Shown here: in pieces, positions 32,757 to 41,026 of the stretch
How positions within the stretch are numbered: the first letter of the stretch is position 1
Layout: the number at the start of each line of letters is the position of its first letter
NCBI RefSeq assembly: GCF_020639365.1
Contig: NZ_JAINUL010000001.1
Location: 2,070,385-2,134,384 of the forward strand
Direction: 5' to 3'
Source of the DNA: Streptomyces flavotricini
GTDB lineage: Bacteria > Actinomycetota > Actinomycetes > Streptomycetales > Streptomycetaceae
Length of the DNA: 64,000 bases
Program-made: the position numbers and the translations under genes
The notes under the pieces: model-generated
The model's input: only the letters and a program-made list of their open reading frames with translations
Told to the model about the DNA's origin: nothing
The model's database searches: none

Positions 32757-33814
32757 CGGCGGGCCTCGACCAGGCGCGGCATGTCCCGGGCGGCCTCCAC
32801 GAGGAACCAGGAGGGCAGCACCGGCAGGCCGTCGACGTCCTCGGCGATGACGGTCTGCGCCACCTCCACGGAGATCTCGGCGAGCTGGACCAGAAGCGCC
32901 TTGGCCCTGTAGGCGGTCTGGCGCAGGGCGGGCGAGACGTGCTCGCGCTGCGCGGGCAGCTCCTTGACCAGGCGGCCGCGGAAGGCCTCGGCGAGGTAGT
33001 AGAGCAGGTCACGGTCGGCGGGGCGGGTGGGCCAGGAGGCGTCGCCCTTCATGATCGCCTCGATGCCGAAGCTGTGCCGCACGATCTTGGCGTAGCCGCA
33101 GAAGGAGACGGCGTGCGCGGGGGTGAGGGTGCCGTGCGCGATCACCTTGAGGGTCTGCTCGTCCAGGTCCGGCCCGAAGGAGTGGAGGGCGTCGGAGAGC
33201 ATGTGCCAGGAGCGCGGGGTGGAGAAGGGCTCCTCCGTCTTGGGCGGCTGCGACCAGAGGTGGTCGGGACGGTCGGTGAGGTAGTCGGTGACCCAGGGGT
33301 GGATGCCGTGCTCGCCGGCCCAGACCAGCCAGTCCCCCGCGGACACCTGGAGGTGGACGTGGGTGAGGCGGTTGACCAGTGCGGAGGCGATCGGCCGGGC
33401 CAGCGCATTGTCGGTGGCCCGGTTGCCCGCGCCGATGACGATGGAGCCGGCCGGCAGCTCGTAGGAGCCGATCCGGCGGTCGAGGATGAGGGAGTAGAAG
33501 GCCTTCTGGACGTCGGGGGTCGCGGCGTTGAGCTCGTCGAGGAACAGGCAGTACGGCTCGTCGCGGGCGATGGCCTCGGGCGGGCAGAACACGGAACGGC
33601 CGTCACGGATCTGCGGTACGCCGATCAGGTCCTCGGGCGCGAGCTGCGTGCCGAGCAGGCTGACGCACTCCAGGCCGAGCGAGTCGGCGAACTTCCTCAC
33701 CAGCGAGGACTTGCCGATTCCGGGTGCCCCCCAGAGGAACACGGGCCGCACGGTGGCGAGGCCCAGCAGCAGTTCGGGGATCTGGGCGGGGGTGACGGTC
33801 ACGGCGGCCTGCAC
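32753..33814 (-). CDS. MoxR-type AAA+ ATPase
   Basis: A 353-residue ATPase. Walker A is GAPGIGKSS (29-37), Walker B is CLFLDELNAA with D93-E94, and the sensor region is VIGAGNRATDNALARP. SALVNRLTHVHL gives the arginine-finger region. MoxR ATPases act as chaperones with vWA partners to insert cofactors or assemble complexes. Its partner is encoded directly downstream with a 4-bp overlap. The C-terminal 120 residues are helical and specific to this subfamily. Confidence 0.9.
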   Translation of the reverse strand: MQAAVTVTPAQIPELLLGLATVRPVFLWGAPGIGKSSLVRKFADSLGLECVSLLGTQLAPEDLIGVPQIRDGRSVFCPPEAIARDEPYCLFLDELNAATPDVQKAFYSLILDRRIGSYELPAGSIVIGAGNRATDNALARPIASALVNRLTHVHLQVSAGDWLVWAGEHGIHPWVTDYLTDRPDHLWSQPPKTEEPFSTPRSWHMLSDALHSFGPDLDEQTLKVIAHGTLTPAHAVSFCGYAKIVRHSFGIEAIMKGDASWPTRPADRDLLYYLAEAFRGRLVKELPAQREHVSPALRQTAYRAKALLVQLAEISVEVAQTVIAEDVDGLPVLPSWFLVEAARDMPRLVEARR

Positions 33815-33908
33815 GAGAAGCGGTCCTCAGGGGTGGGGTACGTGGCGCGCCCAGTGTGGGCGAACCCCGTACCCCGGAGCACCCGGTTTTCGCGGGCCGG
33901 TGCCGGCC

Positions 33909-34349
33909 TCAGTTCTCCAGGAGGTGCTTCAGCTTCTCCTCGTTGCGCGGCATCTCCTTGCGGGCGTACGGCTTGACCACGAGCGGGGCGATGACCTTGC
34001 CGATGCCGTGGCCCTCGAAGTCGAGGTCCAGGGTCACGCGCGAGCGCTTGCCTCCGTCGAGGGACTCGATGGTGCCCCGCACATCGCCGCGCACGGGTCC
34101 GCCGACCCCTCGGATGCGCCAGGTGTGCGGTCGGTCGAGCTCGGTGACCTGCATGGTCATCGGGAACGCCCGCTTGCCCATGCGCCGGGTGACGACGACC
34201 TTCGAGCCGACGTGGACGGGTGCGCCGTCGAGCGGGCGGGCGGAGACGGCGCTGTCCTGCCACTCCGGCAGGTGCGTGGGGTCCGTCACGTAGTCGAAGA
34301 CGTCTTCGGGACTCCGGGAAATGTCGATGCTCTCTCTGATCGCGGACAT
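33909..34349 (-). CDS. SRPBCC (START/Bet v1-like) family protein
   Basis: A 146-residue helix-grip protein of the polyketide cyclase/dehydrase type. IRESIDISRSPEDVFDYVTDPTHLPEWQ is the typical first strand and helix, RGTIESLDGGKRSRVTLDLDFEG forms the long beta hairpin, and the C-terminal EKLKHLLEN helix closes the pocket. The family binds hydrophobic ligands in the cytoplasm; no specific role can be assigned. It lies 94 bp upstream of the moxR gene on the same strand and may be a separate transcript. Confidence 0.85.
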   Translation of the reverse strand: MSAIRESIDISRSPEDVFDYVTDPTHLPEWQDSAVSARPLDGAPVHVGSKVVVTRRMGKRAFPMTMQVTELDRPHTWRIRGVGGPVRGDVRGTIESLDGGKRSRVTLDLDFEGHGIGKVIAPLVVKPYARKEMPRNEEKLKHLLEN

Positions 34350-34422
34350 GGCGACCCCTTACTGCCCCCTGCGTGTCCTCTCGTTTCCTTTCGCTCGCTC
34401 TTCTTCCACGCTACCGCGCAGG

Positions 34423-35808
34423 TCAGGCGGCAGCCCGGTGCCCGGCCCGGTGCTTGCGGGCGGACATCGCCGCGTAGACGAGGACGCCGGCGAAGAGGAA
34501 CAGCACGCCCTGGTAGACGGCCGCGTAGCCGGAGCCGGCGACGAGCCACATCGAGAAACCGAAGGCCAGACCCGCGAGGACCCCGTCGCGGACCAGGCGG
34601 CCGCGGTGGACGCGCTCGGACTGCCCGGAGAGCAGGAAGTAGATCTGCGCGGCGGTCGAGAGCAGGTACGGGACGGTCGCCGTGAAGGTGGTGACCAGGA
34701 CGAGGATCTCGAAGACCCCGTCCGAGCCGGCCGTGTCGTTGTAGACCGTCAGGCCGGAGGCCAGGACGACGGTGACGAGCACTCCGGCGACGGGGACGCC
34801 CCGCTTCTTCGTCTCGAAGACCTTGGGGAAGAGCCCGTCGCGGGCGGCGGCGTACGGGGTCTGCGCGCTGAGCAGGGTCCAGCCGTTGAGGGCGCCGAGC
34901 ATCGAGATCACGGCCGCGCAGGCGACGAGCGTGCCGCCCCAGGTGCCGCCGAACATCGCGTTGACGGCGTCGGTGAAGGGGGCCTCGGAGGCGACCAGCT
35001 CGTCGTGGGGGACCAGGCCGAAGACGGCGAGGGTGCCCAGCAGGTAGACGGCGGCCGCGCCGGCGGTGCCGAGGATGGTGGCCCGGCCGACGTTGCGGGC
35101 CGGGTCGCGGACCTCGCCCGCGCTGACGGCGGCCGACTCGACGCCGAGGTAGCTGAAGAGCAGGATCGCCGCGGCGGCGGAGACCGCGCCGACGGGGCTC
35201 TGGTCGGTGGCCCGGAAGGGGCCGAGGTTCGCCGGGTCGAAGAAGAACAGCCCGCCGACGGCGACCAGCAGCAGCGGGGCGAACTTCAATACCGTGGCCA
35301 CCAGTTGGACGGCGCCGACGTAGCGGGTGCCGGCCAGGTTGGCGAGCGCCGGGAGCCACTGCACGGCGAGGGCGGCCAGGCACATCGCCGCCTTGTGCCC
35401 GCCGATGGCCGGGAAGAGCACGGTGAGGTAGCCGACGGCCGCCACCGCGAGGGCCGCGTTCGAGACCCAGGCGGTGATCCAGTAGCTCCAGGCGGCGAGG
35501 AACCCGGCGAAGTCGCCGAACGCGGCGCGGGCGTAGACGTACGGACCACCGGTCTGCGGGAGCCGCTGCGAGAGCCGGCCGAAGACCAGGGCGAGGGCTA
35601 TCGCACCGGCGGTGAGCACGCCGAAGGCGACGAGGCTGATCGTGCCGAAGGGCGCCACCGAGGCGGGCAGCAGGAAGATCCCGCCGCCGATGATGTTGCC
35701 CATGACCAGGCAGGTCGCGATCGGCAGGCCGAAGCGGCGCGCGTGGGGGCCCGGCCCCTGCTCGGGGGGTGCGGCGGCCTCGGCAGGCAGGGTTGCGGTG
35801 CTGGTCAT
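34423..35808 (-). CDS. APC superfamily amino acid permease
   Basis: A 461-residue transporter with about twelve membrane segments. FGLPIATCLVMGNIIGGGIFLLP holds the GxGxxxG-like substrate and sodium/proton site of the APC fold (here GNIIGGGIF). AILLFSYLGVESAAVSAGEVRDPARNV is the conserved cytoplasmic-loop signature. The pattern is closest to basic amino acid/polyamine antiporters (ArcD/PotE/AdiC-like). Direction and substrate are not predictable. Ends with a His/Ala/Arg-rich tail. Confidence 0.9.
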   Translation of the reverse strand: MTSTATLPAEAAAPPEQGPGPHARRFGLPIATCLVMGNIIGGGIFLLPASVAPFGTISLVAFGVLTAGAIALALVFGRLSQRLPQTGGPYVYARAAFGDFAGFLAAWSYWITAWVSNAALAVAAVGYLTVLFPAIGGHKAAMCLAALAVQWLPALANLAGTRYVGAVQLVATVLKFAPLLLVAVGGLFFFDPANLGPFRATDQSPVGAVSAAAAILLFSYLGVESAAVSAGEVRDPARNVGRATILGTAGAAAVYLLGTLAVFGLVPHDELVASEAPFTDAVNAMFGGTWGGTLVACAAVISMLGALNGWTLLSAQTPYAAARDGLFPKVFETKKRGVPVAGVLVTVVLASGLTVYNDTAGSDGVFEILVLVTTFTATVPYLLSTAAQIYFLLSGQSERVHRGRLVRDGVLAGLAFGFSMWLVAGSGYAAVYQGVLFLFAGVLVYAAMSARKHRAGHRAAA

Positions 35809-35884
35809 CGGTGGTGCGCCTCTGGATGTCTCACATGCTGGGCAGGATCAACACATGGTCGACCACCGCGGAGGCGTCACAAAA

Positions 35885-38023
35885 TCAGCGGATTTCGTCC
35901 CGTGCGGACACCCTTGCGGAAGGAAGGCTTCCGTCTTTTCCGTCCCCGGACGGAGGTTCCTCCACCGACTGCGCCCCGCGCGCCGCCGCCTCGCCCGCCG
36001 GCGGATCGACCGGCACCTGGGGGCCGTCCGCCTCCCGCAGCCAGCGCCGCAGCACCTCGTGCACCGCCTCCGCGCCCACCGGGTCCGGCCCCGGCTCCGA
36101 CAGCTCCGTCGGCCACATCAGGAACGGGCGCCCCTGCTCCCCGCCCAGGCCGCCGTGCGAGCCGATCTGCTCCTCGAAGGCGTGCACCGACCCCGTGAGC
36201 GGGTCGTACGCCGAGTTCACCATGACGTCGGCCACGTGCGGGAAGGCGTCGGTCCGCCGGACCGCCCGCGCCGCGCCCGGCCCGAACCGGGCCAGCAGCT
36301 CCTGCGCCGCACCGGGCTCGTCGAGGCGGGCCACCGCCCCGCCCGGACCCAGCACCTCCCCGTCCACCAGCAGGAACCCGATTCCCGGGTGGTTGGCCAG
36401 GGTCGTCAGGAGGGCCGGGTGCGCCCGCTCGATCCGCTCCCGCGAAGCCCGCCCCGGCACGTCCGGGAAGGAGATCAGCCCGAGGTTGCCCGAGGCCAGC
36501 ACCACCGGGTCCGGACCCCGCTCCGGGCGGGCCTGCTCGCCCTCCTCCACCGGAATGTGCAGGGCCGCGCGGACCGCCGCGCGGGCCTCGGCACCGCTGC
36601 GGGTGCGGCCGGCCCGGCGCGAGACCGGCAGCCCGCAGCCCGCGCGGACCAGGTCCTTCAAGGTCAGCCCGTACCGGCCCAGGAAGGTCTCCCCCGGGCT
36701 CTGGCCGTGGTCCGAGAGCAGCACGATCCGGTACTCCCGGGGTGCGTGCTCGGCCACGCGGGCGATCAGCGCGACGCTGCGGTCGAGCCGGGCCAGCACC
36801 CGGTCGGTGTCCCGGCCGTGCGGCCCCGAATGGTGGGCGACCTCGTCGTAGGCGACGAGGTCCGCGTAGATCGCGGCGCGCCCCGCGAGCATGTCTCCGA
36901 TCACCGCGGCGACGACGACGTCCCGTTCGACCACCGTCGCGAAGGCGCGGATCAGCGGGTACAGCCCGCCGCGTGCCACCCGCGGCCGCTCTGCGCGCAG
37001 CCGGGACCGCAGCGACTGGCCGATCTCCCGGGCGACCTCGGCGACGAAGGACAGCGCGGTGCGGACGGCGTTGGCCGGGTCGCAGAAGTACGCGAAGTAG
37101 CCCGCGCGGGAACGGTTCGCCCGGCCCCGCCGCGCCGAGACCGACAGGACGAGGGCCAGCTGGTCGGCGCCGCCGCTGAAGAGGTTGCCCCGGCTCGCCC
37201 CGTCGAGGGTCAGCAGCCCGCCGTCGCCGGTGCGCGCGACGGCCCGGCGCTGGAGTTCGGCGGCGCTGGTGGGCCGGTTGCAGACCACCACCTCGCCGGT
37301 TTCCTTCTCGTACCAGCGGAAGGCGGGCACGTCGTGGTTGGAGCCGTGCAGGATGCCGAGCTGGCTGGCGCCGGTCTGGCTGGACCAGTCGGTGCGCCAG
37401 GGCATGATGTGGTGGCTTCCGTCCAGCCAGCCCGCCACCGTGGGCATCAGCGCGCTGCCCGCCGCGCGGCGCAGCGTCTCGTACCCGACGCCGTCGAGCT
37501 GGAGGAAGACCAGGCCGGGGGCGCTCGGGCCGGCGCCGGGCGCGCCCTTGCGCCGGGTGCGCCGACGGCGCCGGTCGGCGAGCCGGTAGAGCCGGCGCCG
37601 GTACGCCTCGTCGTCGCGTACCGCGAGGGCGGTCGAGGTGGCGGAGGCGACGGCGGACATCACGGCGGCCACCACCACGGCGGTCTCCGGGGCGACTTCA
37701 CCGCGGCCGGACGGGATCAGACTGAGGGCGAGCAGCAGCACCGAGCCGTTGAGGAAGAAGACGAGCAGGCCGAGCACCAGGGCGGGCACCAGCAGCAGCG
37801 CCCGGACCAGCACCGGCCACACCAGTGCGCTCAGCAGGCCGAAGGCCCCGGCGCCCCAGGCGGCGGTCAGCCCGATCTCGGTGACGCTGTCGCCGTCGCC
37901 GGACTGGAGCCGGAAGTCGGGGAGGATGCCGGCGAGCACGAGCATGGTGAGGGTGGACACCGCCCAGACGAGGATCACCCGCACCAGGGCGCTGCCCGCG
38001 GTCCTCCACCGTCCTCGCCACAC
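35885..38023 (-). CDS. Holin-like membrane domain fused to alkaline-phosphatase-superfamily domain
   Basis: A 712-residue fusion. Residues 10-135 contain four or five hydrophobic segments resembling phage holin family IV/Mycobacterial holin-like proteins (VRVILVWAVSTLTMLVLAGILPDF, then VWPVLVRALLLVPALVLGLLV). After a basic linker (about 140-165), residues 170-690 are a type I phosphodiesterase/alkaline phosphatase fold with metal-site motifs FLQLDGVGYETL, DLVAYDEVAHHSG and LLSDHGQSPGETF. The start is at a GTG (38023) directly before the first helix. The enzymatic half would lie in the cytoplasm or outside depending on topology. Substrate unknown, perhaps lipid- or nucleotide-linked phosphodiesters. 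Confidence 0.82.
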   Translation of the reverse strand: MWRGRWRTAGSALVRVILVWAVSTLTMLVLAGILPDFRLQSGDGDSVTEIGLTAAWGAGAFGLLSALVWPVLVRALLLVPALVLGLLVFFLNGSVLLLALSLIPSGRGEVAPETAVVVAAVMSAVASATSTALAVRDDEAYRRRLYRLADRRRRRTRRKGAPGAGPSAPGLVFLQLDGVGYETLRRAAGSALMPTVAGWLDGSHHIMPWRTDWSSQTGASQLGILHGSNHDVPAFRWYEKETGEVVVCNRPTSAAELQRRAVARTGDGGLLTLDGASRGNLFSGGADQLALVLSVSARRGRANRSRAGYFAYFCDPANAVRTALSFVAEVAREIGQSLRSRLRAERPRVARGGLYPLIRAFATVVERDVVVAAVIGDMLAGRAAIYADLVAYDEVAHHSGPHGRDTDRVLARLDRSVALIARVAEHAPREYRIVLLSDHGQSPGETFLGRYGLTLKDLVRAGCGLPVSRRAGRTRSGAEARAAVRAALHIPVEEGEQARPERGPDPVVLASGNLGLISFPDVPGRASRERIERAHPALLTTLANHPGIGFLLVDGEVLGPGGAVARLDEPGAAQELLARFGPGAARAVRRTDAFPHVADVMVNSAYDPLTGSVHAFEEQIGSHGGLGGEQGRPFLMWPTELSEPGPDPVGAEAVHEVLRRWLREADGPQVPVDPPAGEAAARGAQSVEEPPSGDGKDGSLPSARVSARDEIR

Positions 38024-38202
38024 GCCGTACCGCCTCGTGTCTCCCCCGGATCCGCGCCCCGCCCGCGGTCCCGGCCGCACCCTCCAGCGTCGCACAGCGC
38101 GGCCGGCGCGGCCGGGCGGCGGGGTGGCGGGGTGGCGCACGGAGGTGCGAACGGCGCCGCCCGCGAGCGCGGGGCGCTCGCGCCGGACGCCCCCCAGCTC
38201 GT

Positions 38203-38607
38203 CTAGGTGCCGTCGTAGCCGGCGGTCGGCATGGACAGGCGGCGGTGCACCTCGGCCTTCATGGCGGAGGTGTACTGCGGCTCGGCGAGCCCTGCGGTCT
38301 CCAGCCGTACGCCGCGCCGCTCGCACTCGGCGGTGAACTCCTCGACGGAGCGCAGCGCGCGGGCCAGGACCCGGTGGTTGGGGGCGACGAACAGGTCGAC
38401 CTGCCCGGCGTCGACGTCGCACCAGAGCCCGCAGTGGTTGGCGCGCAGCCCGTAGAAGAGCAGCGTCCTCGTCACGACGTAGCCCTGGTCGGCCGCCCAG
38501 CGGGCGCACATGGCGTACTGGCTGCGGGTGTCGACGGTGAAGGGGTCGGTGTCCAGATCCTCGAGTGGCGCCAGGCTGGCGATAGCGGCCACGCGCAGCT
38601 CATCCAT
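38203..38607 (-). CDS. Resolvase-fold-like protein lacking catalytic serine
   Basis: A 134-residue protein. The order of elements matches the N-terminal catalytic domain of serine recombinases: first strand RVAAIASLAPLEDLD, then VDTRSQYAMCARWAADQGYVV (compare SLENQ...CRRYAAAHGYEVV), then VDLFVAPNHRVLARALRSVEEFTAECERRGVRL (compare the VDRLGR...ELxxRGV region). The position of the catalytic YxRVS serine is Leu-Ala-Pro, and no recombinase DNA-binding domain follows. It is probably a domesticated, non-catalytic resolvase-like protein. The similarity is by eye and modest. Confidence 0.5.
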   Translation of the reverse strand: MDELRVAAIASLAPLEDLDTDPFTVDTRSQYAMCARWAADQGYVVTRTLLFYGLRANHCGLWCDVDAGQVDLFVAPNHRVLARALRSVEEFTAECERRGVRLETAGLAEPQYTSAMKAEVHRRLSMPTAGYDGT

Positions 38608-38747
38608 GCCGCCCGACCCTACTCCGATCCGCGGCCCGGGAGGAGGGTGCCGTCACCTTCGGTTCGACGCGCACCGAAGGGGCAGGATCCCGGACACCTT
38701 CTAGGCTTCAAGGGGCCGGGGGACGCACGAGTCGACGGGGAGGCCGG

Positions 38748-39524
38748 GTGCCGGTGGAGATCACCTGGTGGGGCCATGCGACGTGCACGGTCGAGGACTC
38801 CGGGGTGCGCCTGCTGACGGACCCGCTCTTCGCCCGGCGGCTCGCGCATCTGCGACGGCGGCGCGGGGCGCCGCCCCCGCCGGAGGCGGCCGGGGCGGAC
38901 GTGGTGCTGGTGTCGCACCTGCACGCCGACCACCTGCACCTGCCCTCGCTGGCCCGGCTGGCGCCGGGGACCCGGCTGCTGGTGCCCCGCGGCGCGCCCC
39001 GGGCCGTGCCGGGGCTCGCGCGGGTCGCGGCCGCGCGGGGGCTGCCCGTCACGGAGGTGGTCCCGGGCGACGAGGTGGACGTACGGGCGGGGGTACGGGT
39101 CCGGGCGGTCAGCGCGCGGCACGACGGGCGGCGGCTGCCGTTCGGGCCGCGTCTCGCGCCGGCGCTCGGCTACGTGGTCCAGGGCTCGGCTCGGACGTAC
39201 TTCGCGGGGGACACCGGGCTGTTCGAGGCGATGGCCGCGGAGGTCGGGCCGGTGGACGTGGCCCTGCTGCCGGTCGGCGGCTGGGGACCGTACCTGGGGC
39301 CGGGGCACCTCGATCCGGTCGGGGCGGCGCGGGCGCTTGCCGCGCTGGCACCGGCGGCGGCCGTTCCGGTGCACTACGGGACGTACTGGCCGATCGGGCT
39401 GGACGCGGTGCGGCCGCACGAATTCCACGCGCCGGGCGAGGAGTTCGCGCGGCGCGCCCGGCAGCTGGCGCCGAAGGTGACGGTACGGGTGCCCGGCCAC
39501 GGGGAACGGGTCCGGCTGCCGTGA
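38748..39524 (+). CDS. MBL fold metallo-hydrolase (UlaG/NAPE-PLD-like)
   Basis: A 258-residue metallo-beta-lactamase-fold hydrolase starting at a GTG. TWWGHATCTVEDSGVRLLTDPLF is the typical first hairpin, SHLHADHLHLP the HxHxDH zinc motif, and YFAGDTGLF and VPVHYGTYWPIG supply the remaining metal ligands. The sequence belongs to the L-ascorbate-6-phosphate lactonase/NAPE-PLD-like branch, which hydrolyses lactones or phosphodiesters. Its stop overlaps the DedA start by 4 bp (GTGA), so the two are cotranslated; a membrane-lipid role is a reasonable inference. Confidence 0.88.
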   Translation: MPVEITWWGHATCTVEDSGVRLLTDPLFARRLAHLRRRRGAPPPPEAAGADVVLVSHLHADHLHLPSLARLAPGTRLLVPRGAPRAVPGLARVAAARGLPVTEVVPGDEVDVRAGVRVRAVSARHDGRRLPFGPRLAPALGYVVQGSARTYFAGDTGLFEAMAAEVGPVDVALLPVGGWGPYLGPGHLDPVGAARALAALAPAAAVPVHYGTYWPIGLDAVRPHEFHAPGEEFARRARQLAPKVTVRVPGHGERVRLP

Positions 39525-40207
39525 CGGGGCACGGACTCGGGCACGGACTCGGGCAGGGACTGGGGCACGGGGTCGGGGCCGCGGTGGCTGCGGCGGCCGG
39601 CCAGGTGCCGCCGGAGACGACCCGGCAGGCGGTGGGGTACCCGGCGCTGTTCCTGCTGGTGGCACTGGGGGCGCTGGTGCCGGTGATCCCGACGGGGGCA
39701 CTGGTGAGCACGGCGGCGGTGGTGGCGTTCCATCAGCAGTCGCTGCCGTTCGGGGTGCTGCTGGTGTTCGTGGTGGCGGCGGTGGCCGCGTTCGCCGGGG
39801 ACATGGCGCTGTACTGGCTGGGGCAGCGCGGGGTGCGGTCCCGGGGCGGCTCGCGGTGGCTGGAGGCGCTGCGGGGGCGGGCGACGCCCGAGCGCCTCGC
39901 ACAGGCCCAGCGGAAGCTGGACGAGCACGGGGTGCTGGTCCTGGTGGTCTCCCGGCTGGTCCCGGCGGGCCGGGTCCCGGTGATGCTGGCCTGTCTGCTG
40001 GCCCGGCTCCCGCTGCGCCGTTTCGCCCGCGGCGACGCCCCGGCCTGCCTCGCCTGGGCGGCGACGTACTGCCTGATCGGCATCCTGGGCGGCTCCCTGT
40101 TCTCGGAGCCGTGGAAGGGCGTGGCGCTGGCGGTCGCCGTGACCCTGCTGATCAGCGCGGCCCCGCCGGTCTGGCGCCGGCTCGGGGGCCGCCGGGGCAC
40201 CCCCTAG
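39521..40207 (+). CDS. DedA family (SNARE-associated/VTT domain) membrane protein
   Basis: A 228-residue integral membrane protein starting at the overlapping GTG. Residues 2-16 are a Gly-Leu-Gly-His repeat (GLGHGLGQGLGHG) written by 12-bp DNA repeats at 39530-39575. The rest is a DedA/VTT domain: FLLVALGALVPVIPTGALVS, FAGDMALYWLGQRGV (the G-D-x3-YWLGRxxG signature), VLVLVVSRLVPAGRVPVML and FARGDAPACLAWA. DedA proteins are thought to flip undecaprenyl phosphate or phospholipids across the membrane using proton force. Translational coupling to an MBL hydrolase suggests a shared lipid pathway. Confidence 0.88.
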   Translation: MTGHGLGHGLGQGLGHGVGAAVAAAAGQVPPETTRQAVGYPALFLLVALGALVPVIPTGALVSTAAVVAFHQQSLPFGVLLVFVVAAVAAFAGDMALYWLGQRGVRSRGGSRWLEALRGRATPERLAQAQRKLDEHGVLVLVVSRLVPAGRVPVMLACLLARLPLRRFARGDAPACLAWAATYCLIGILGGSLFSEPWKGVALAVAVTLLISAAPPVWRRLGGRRGTP

Positions 40208-40220
40208 CGAGGGGGTGCCC
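40195..40220. terminator. Terminator between dedA and tetR
   Basis: Perfect 10-bp stem GGGCACCCCC / GGGGGTGCCC with loop TAGCGA, which contains the dedA stop codon. It serves two convergent genes. Confidence 0.65.
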
Positions 40221-40246
40221 TGTCGATCAGGGCGGGCTCGCGGCCG

Positions 40247-40843
40247 TCAGGGGCGGTGCGGCGGGCGGAGCCCCTCGACGAGGAGTTCGACCAGTCGGCG
40301 CGCGTCGTAGCGGGGATCGGTCCCGGCGCCGATGCAGAGGTTCCCGACGCCGCGCAGGAACGGGTACGCGCCGACGTCGGAGCGGATCTCGCCCGCCGCG
40401 GCGGCGGCGTCGAGGAGCTCGGTGCAGACCGGCAGGAGCCGGTCGAGGAAGTAGGCGTGCAGCGTCTCGAAGCCGGCGTTGTCGGCCTGCATCGCGGCCG
40501 CGAGCCCGTGCTTGGTGACCAGGAAGTCGACGAAGAGCCCGACCCACCGCCCGAGGGCTGCGTGCGGGGTCGGGCCGGCCGCCAGGAGGGCCGGTCCGGC
40601 CTCGGCGCAGGTCTCGACCTGGTGGCGGTAGACGGCGATGACGAGGTCCGCCCGGGTGGGGAAGTGCCGGTAGATCGTGCCCATCCCGACGCCGGCCTCG
40701 GCCGCGATGTCCCGTACGGGCGCCTCGACGCCCGAGGTGGCGAAGACCGCGGCGGCCGCGTCCAGCAGGGTCTGCTGGTTGCGCCGGGCGTCCTTGCGCT
40801 TGGACGCGGCCGGGCCGTCCGCGTTCTGGCCGCTGTCGTCCAT
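40247..40843 (-). CDS. TetR/AcrR family transcriptional repressor
   Basis: A 198-residue TetR regulator. The N-terminal helix-turn-helix (residues 17-65: RRNQQTLLDAAAAVFATSG, then GVGMGTIYRHFPTRADLV) is canonical, and the C-terminal SBP domain spans 80-195. The ATG at 40843 has GGAAGGA at 8 nt; a longer reading upstream would cover the operators and is rejected. It is divergent from an alpha/beta hydrolase gene with two palindromic sites between, so it most likely represses that gene and itself. Confidence 0.92.
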   Translation of the reverse strand: MDDSGQNADGPAASKRKDARRNQQTLLDAAAAVFATSGVEAPVRDIAAEAGVGMGTIYRHFPTRADLVIAVYRHQVETCAEAGPALLAAGPTPHAALGRWVGLFVDFLVTKHGLAAAMQADNAGFETLHAYFLDRLLPVCTELLDAAAAAGEIRSDVGAYPFLRGVGNLCIGAGTDPRYDARRLVELLVEGLRPPHRP

Positions 40844-40877
40844 CGCGGCGTTCCTTCCATGATCCTCGGCTTGCGAA

Positions 40878-40918
40878 ACGGAACTACGCTCCGTATCGTT
40901 AACGGAACAACGTTCCGG
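40878..40918. promoter_or_regulatory. Twin TetR operators, ACGGAAC-N3-G(C/T)TCCG
   Basis: Two related palindromes: ACGGAACTACGCTCCGT (40878-40894) and ACGGAACAACGTTCCGG (40902-40918). They are spaced 24 bp centre to centre, between the divergent tetR and hydrolase genes. The shared GGAAC-N3-G-N-TCC core and the position make them the expected binding sites of the adjacent repressor. Confidence 0.75.
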
Positions 40919-41026
40919 TTCAGTCATGATGGCAGACCGGGGAGCCGCCCACCAGGCCGCCCTCGTCGGCGACGGCCCGGGCCCCTCCGACCGAAGACGC
41001 GCAGAAACCGAACGGAAGGCACTCCC

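Noticed and set aside
40843..40927. Extended TetR start upstream of 40843
   Set aside because: The extension would run through the two palindromic operators and lacks a ribosome binding site.
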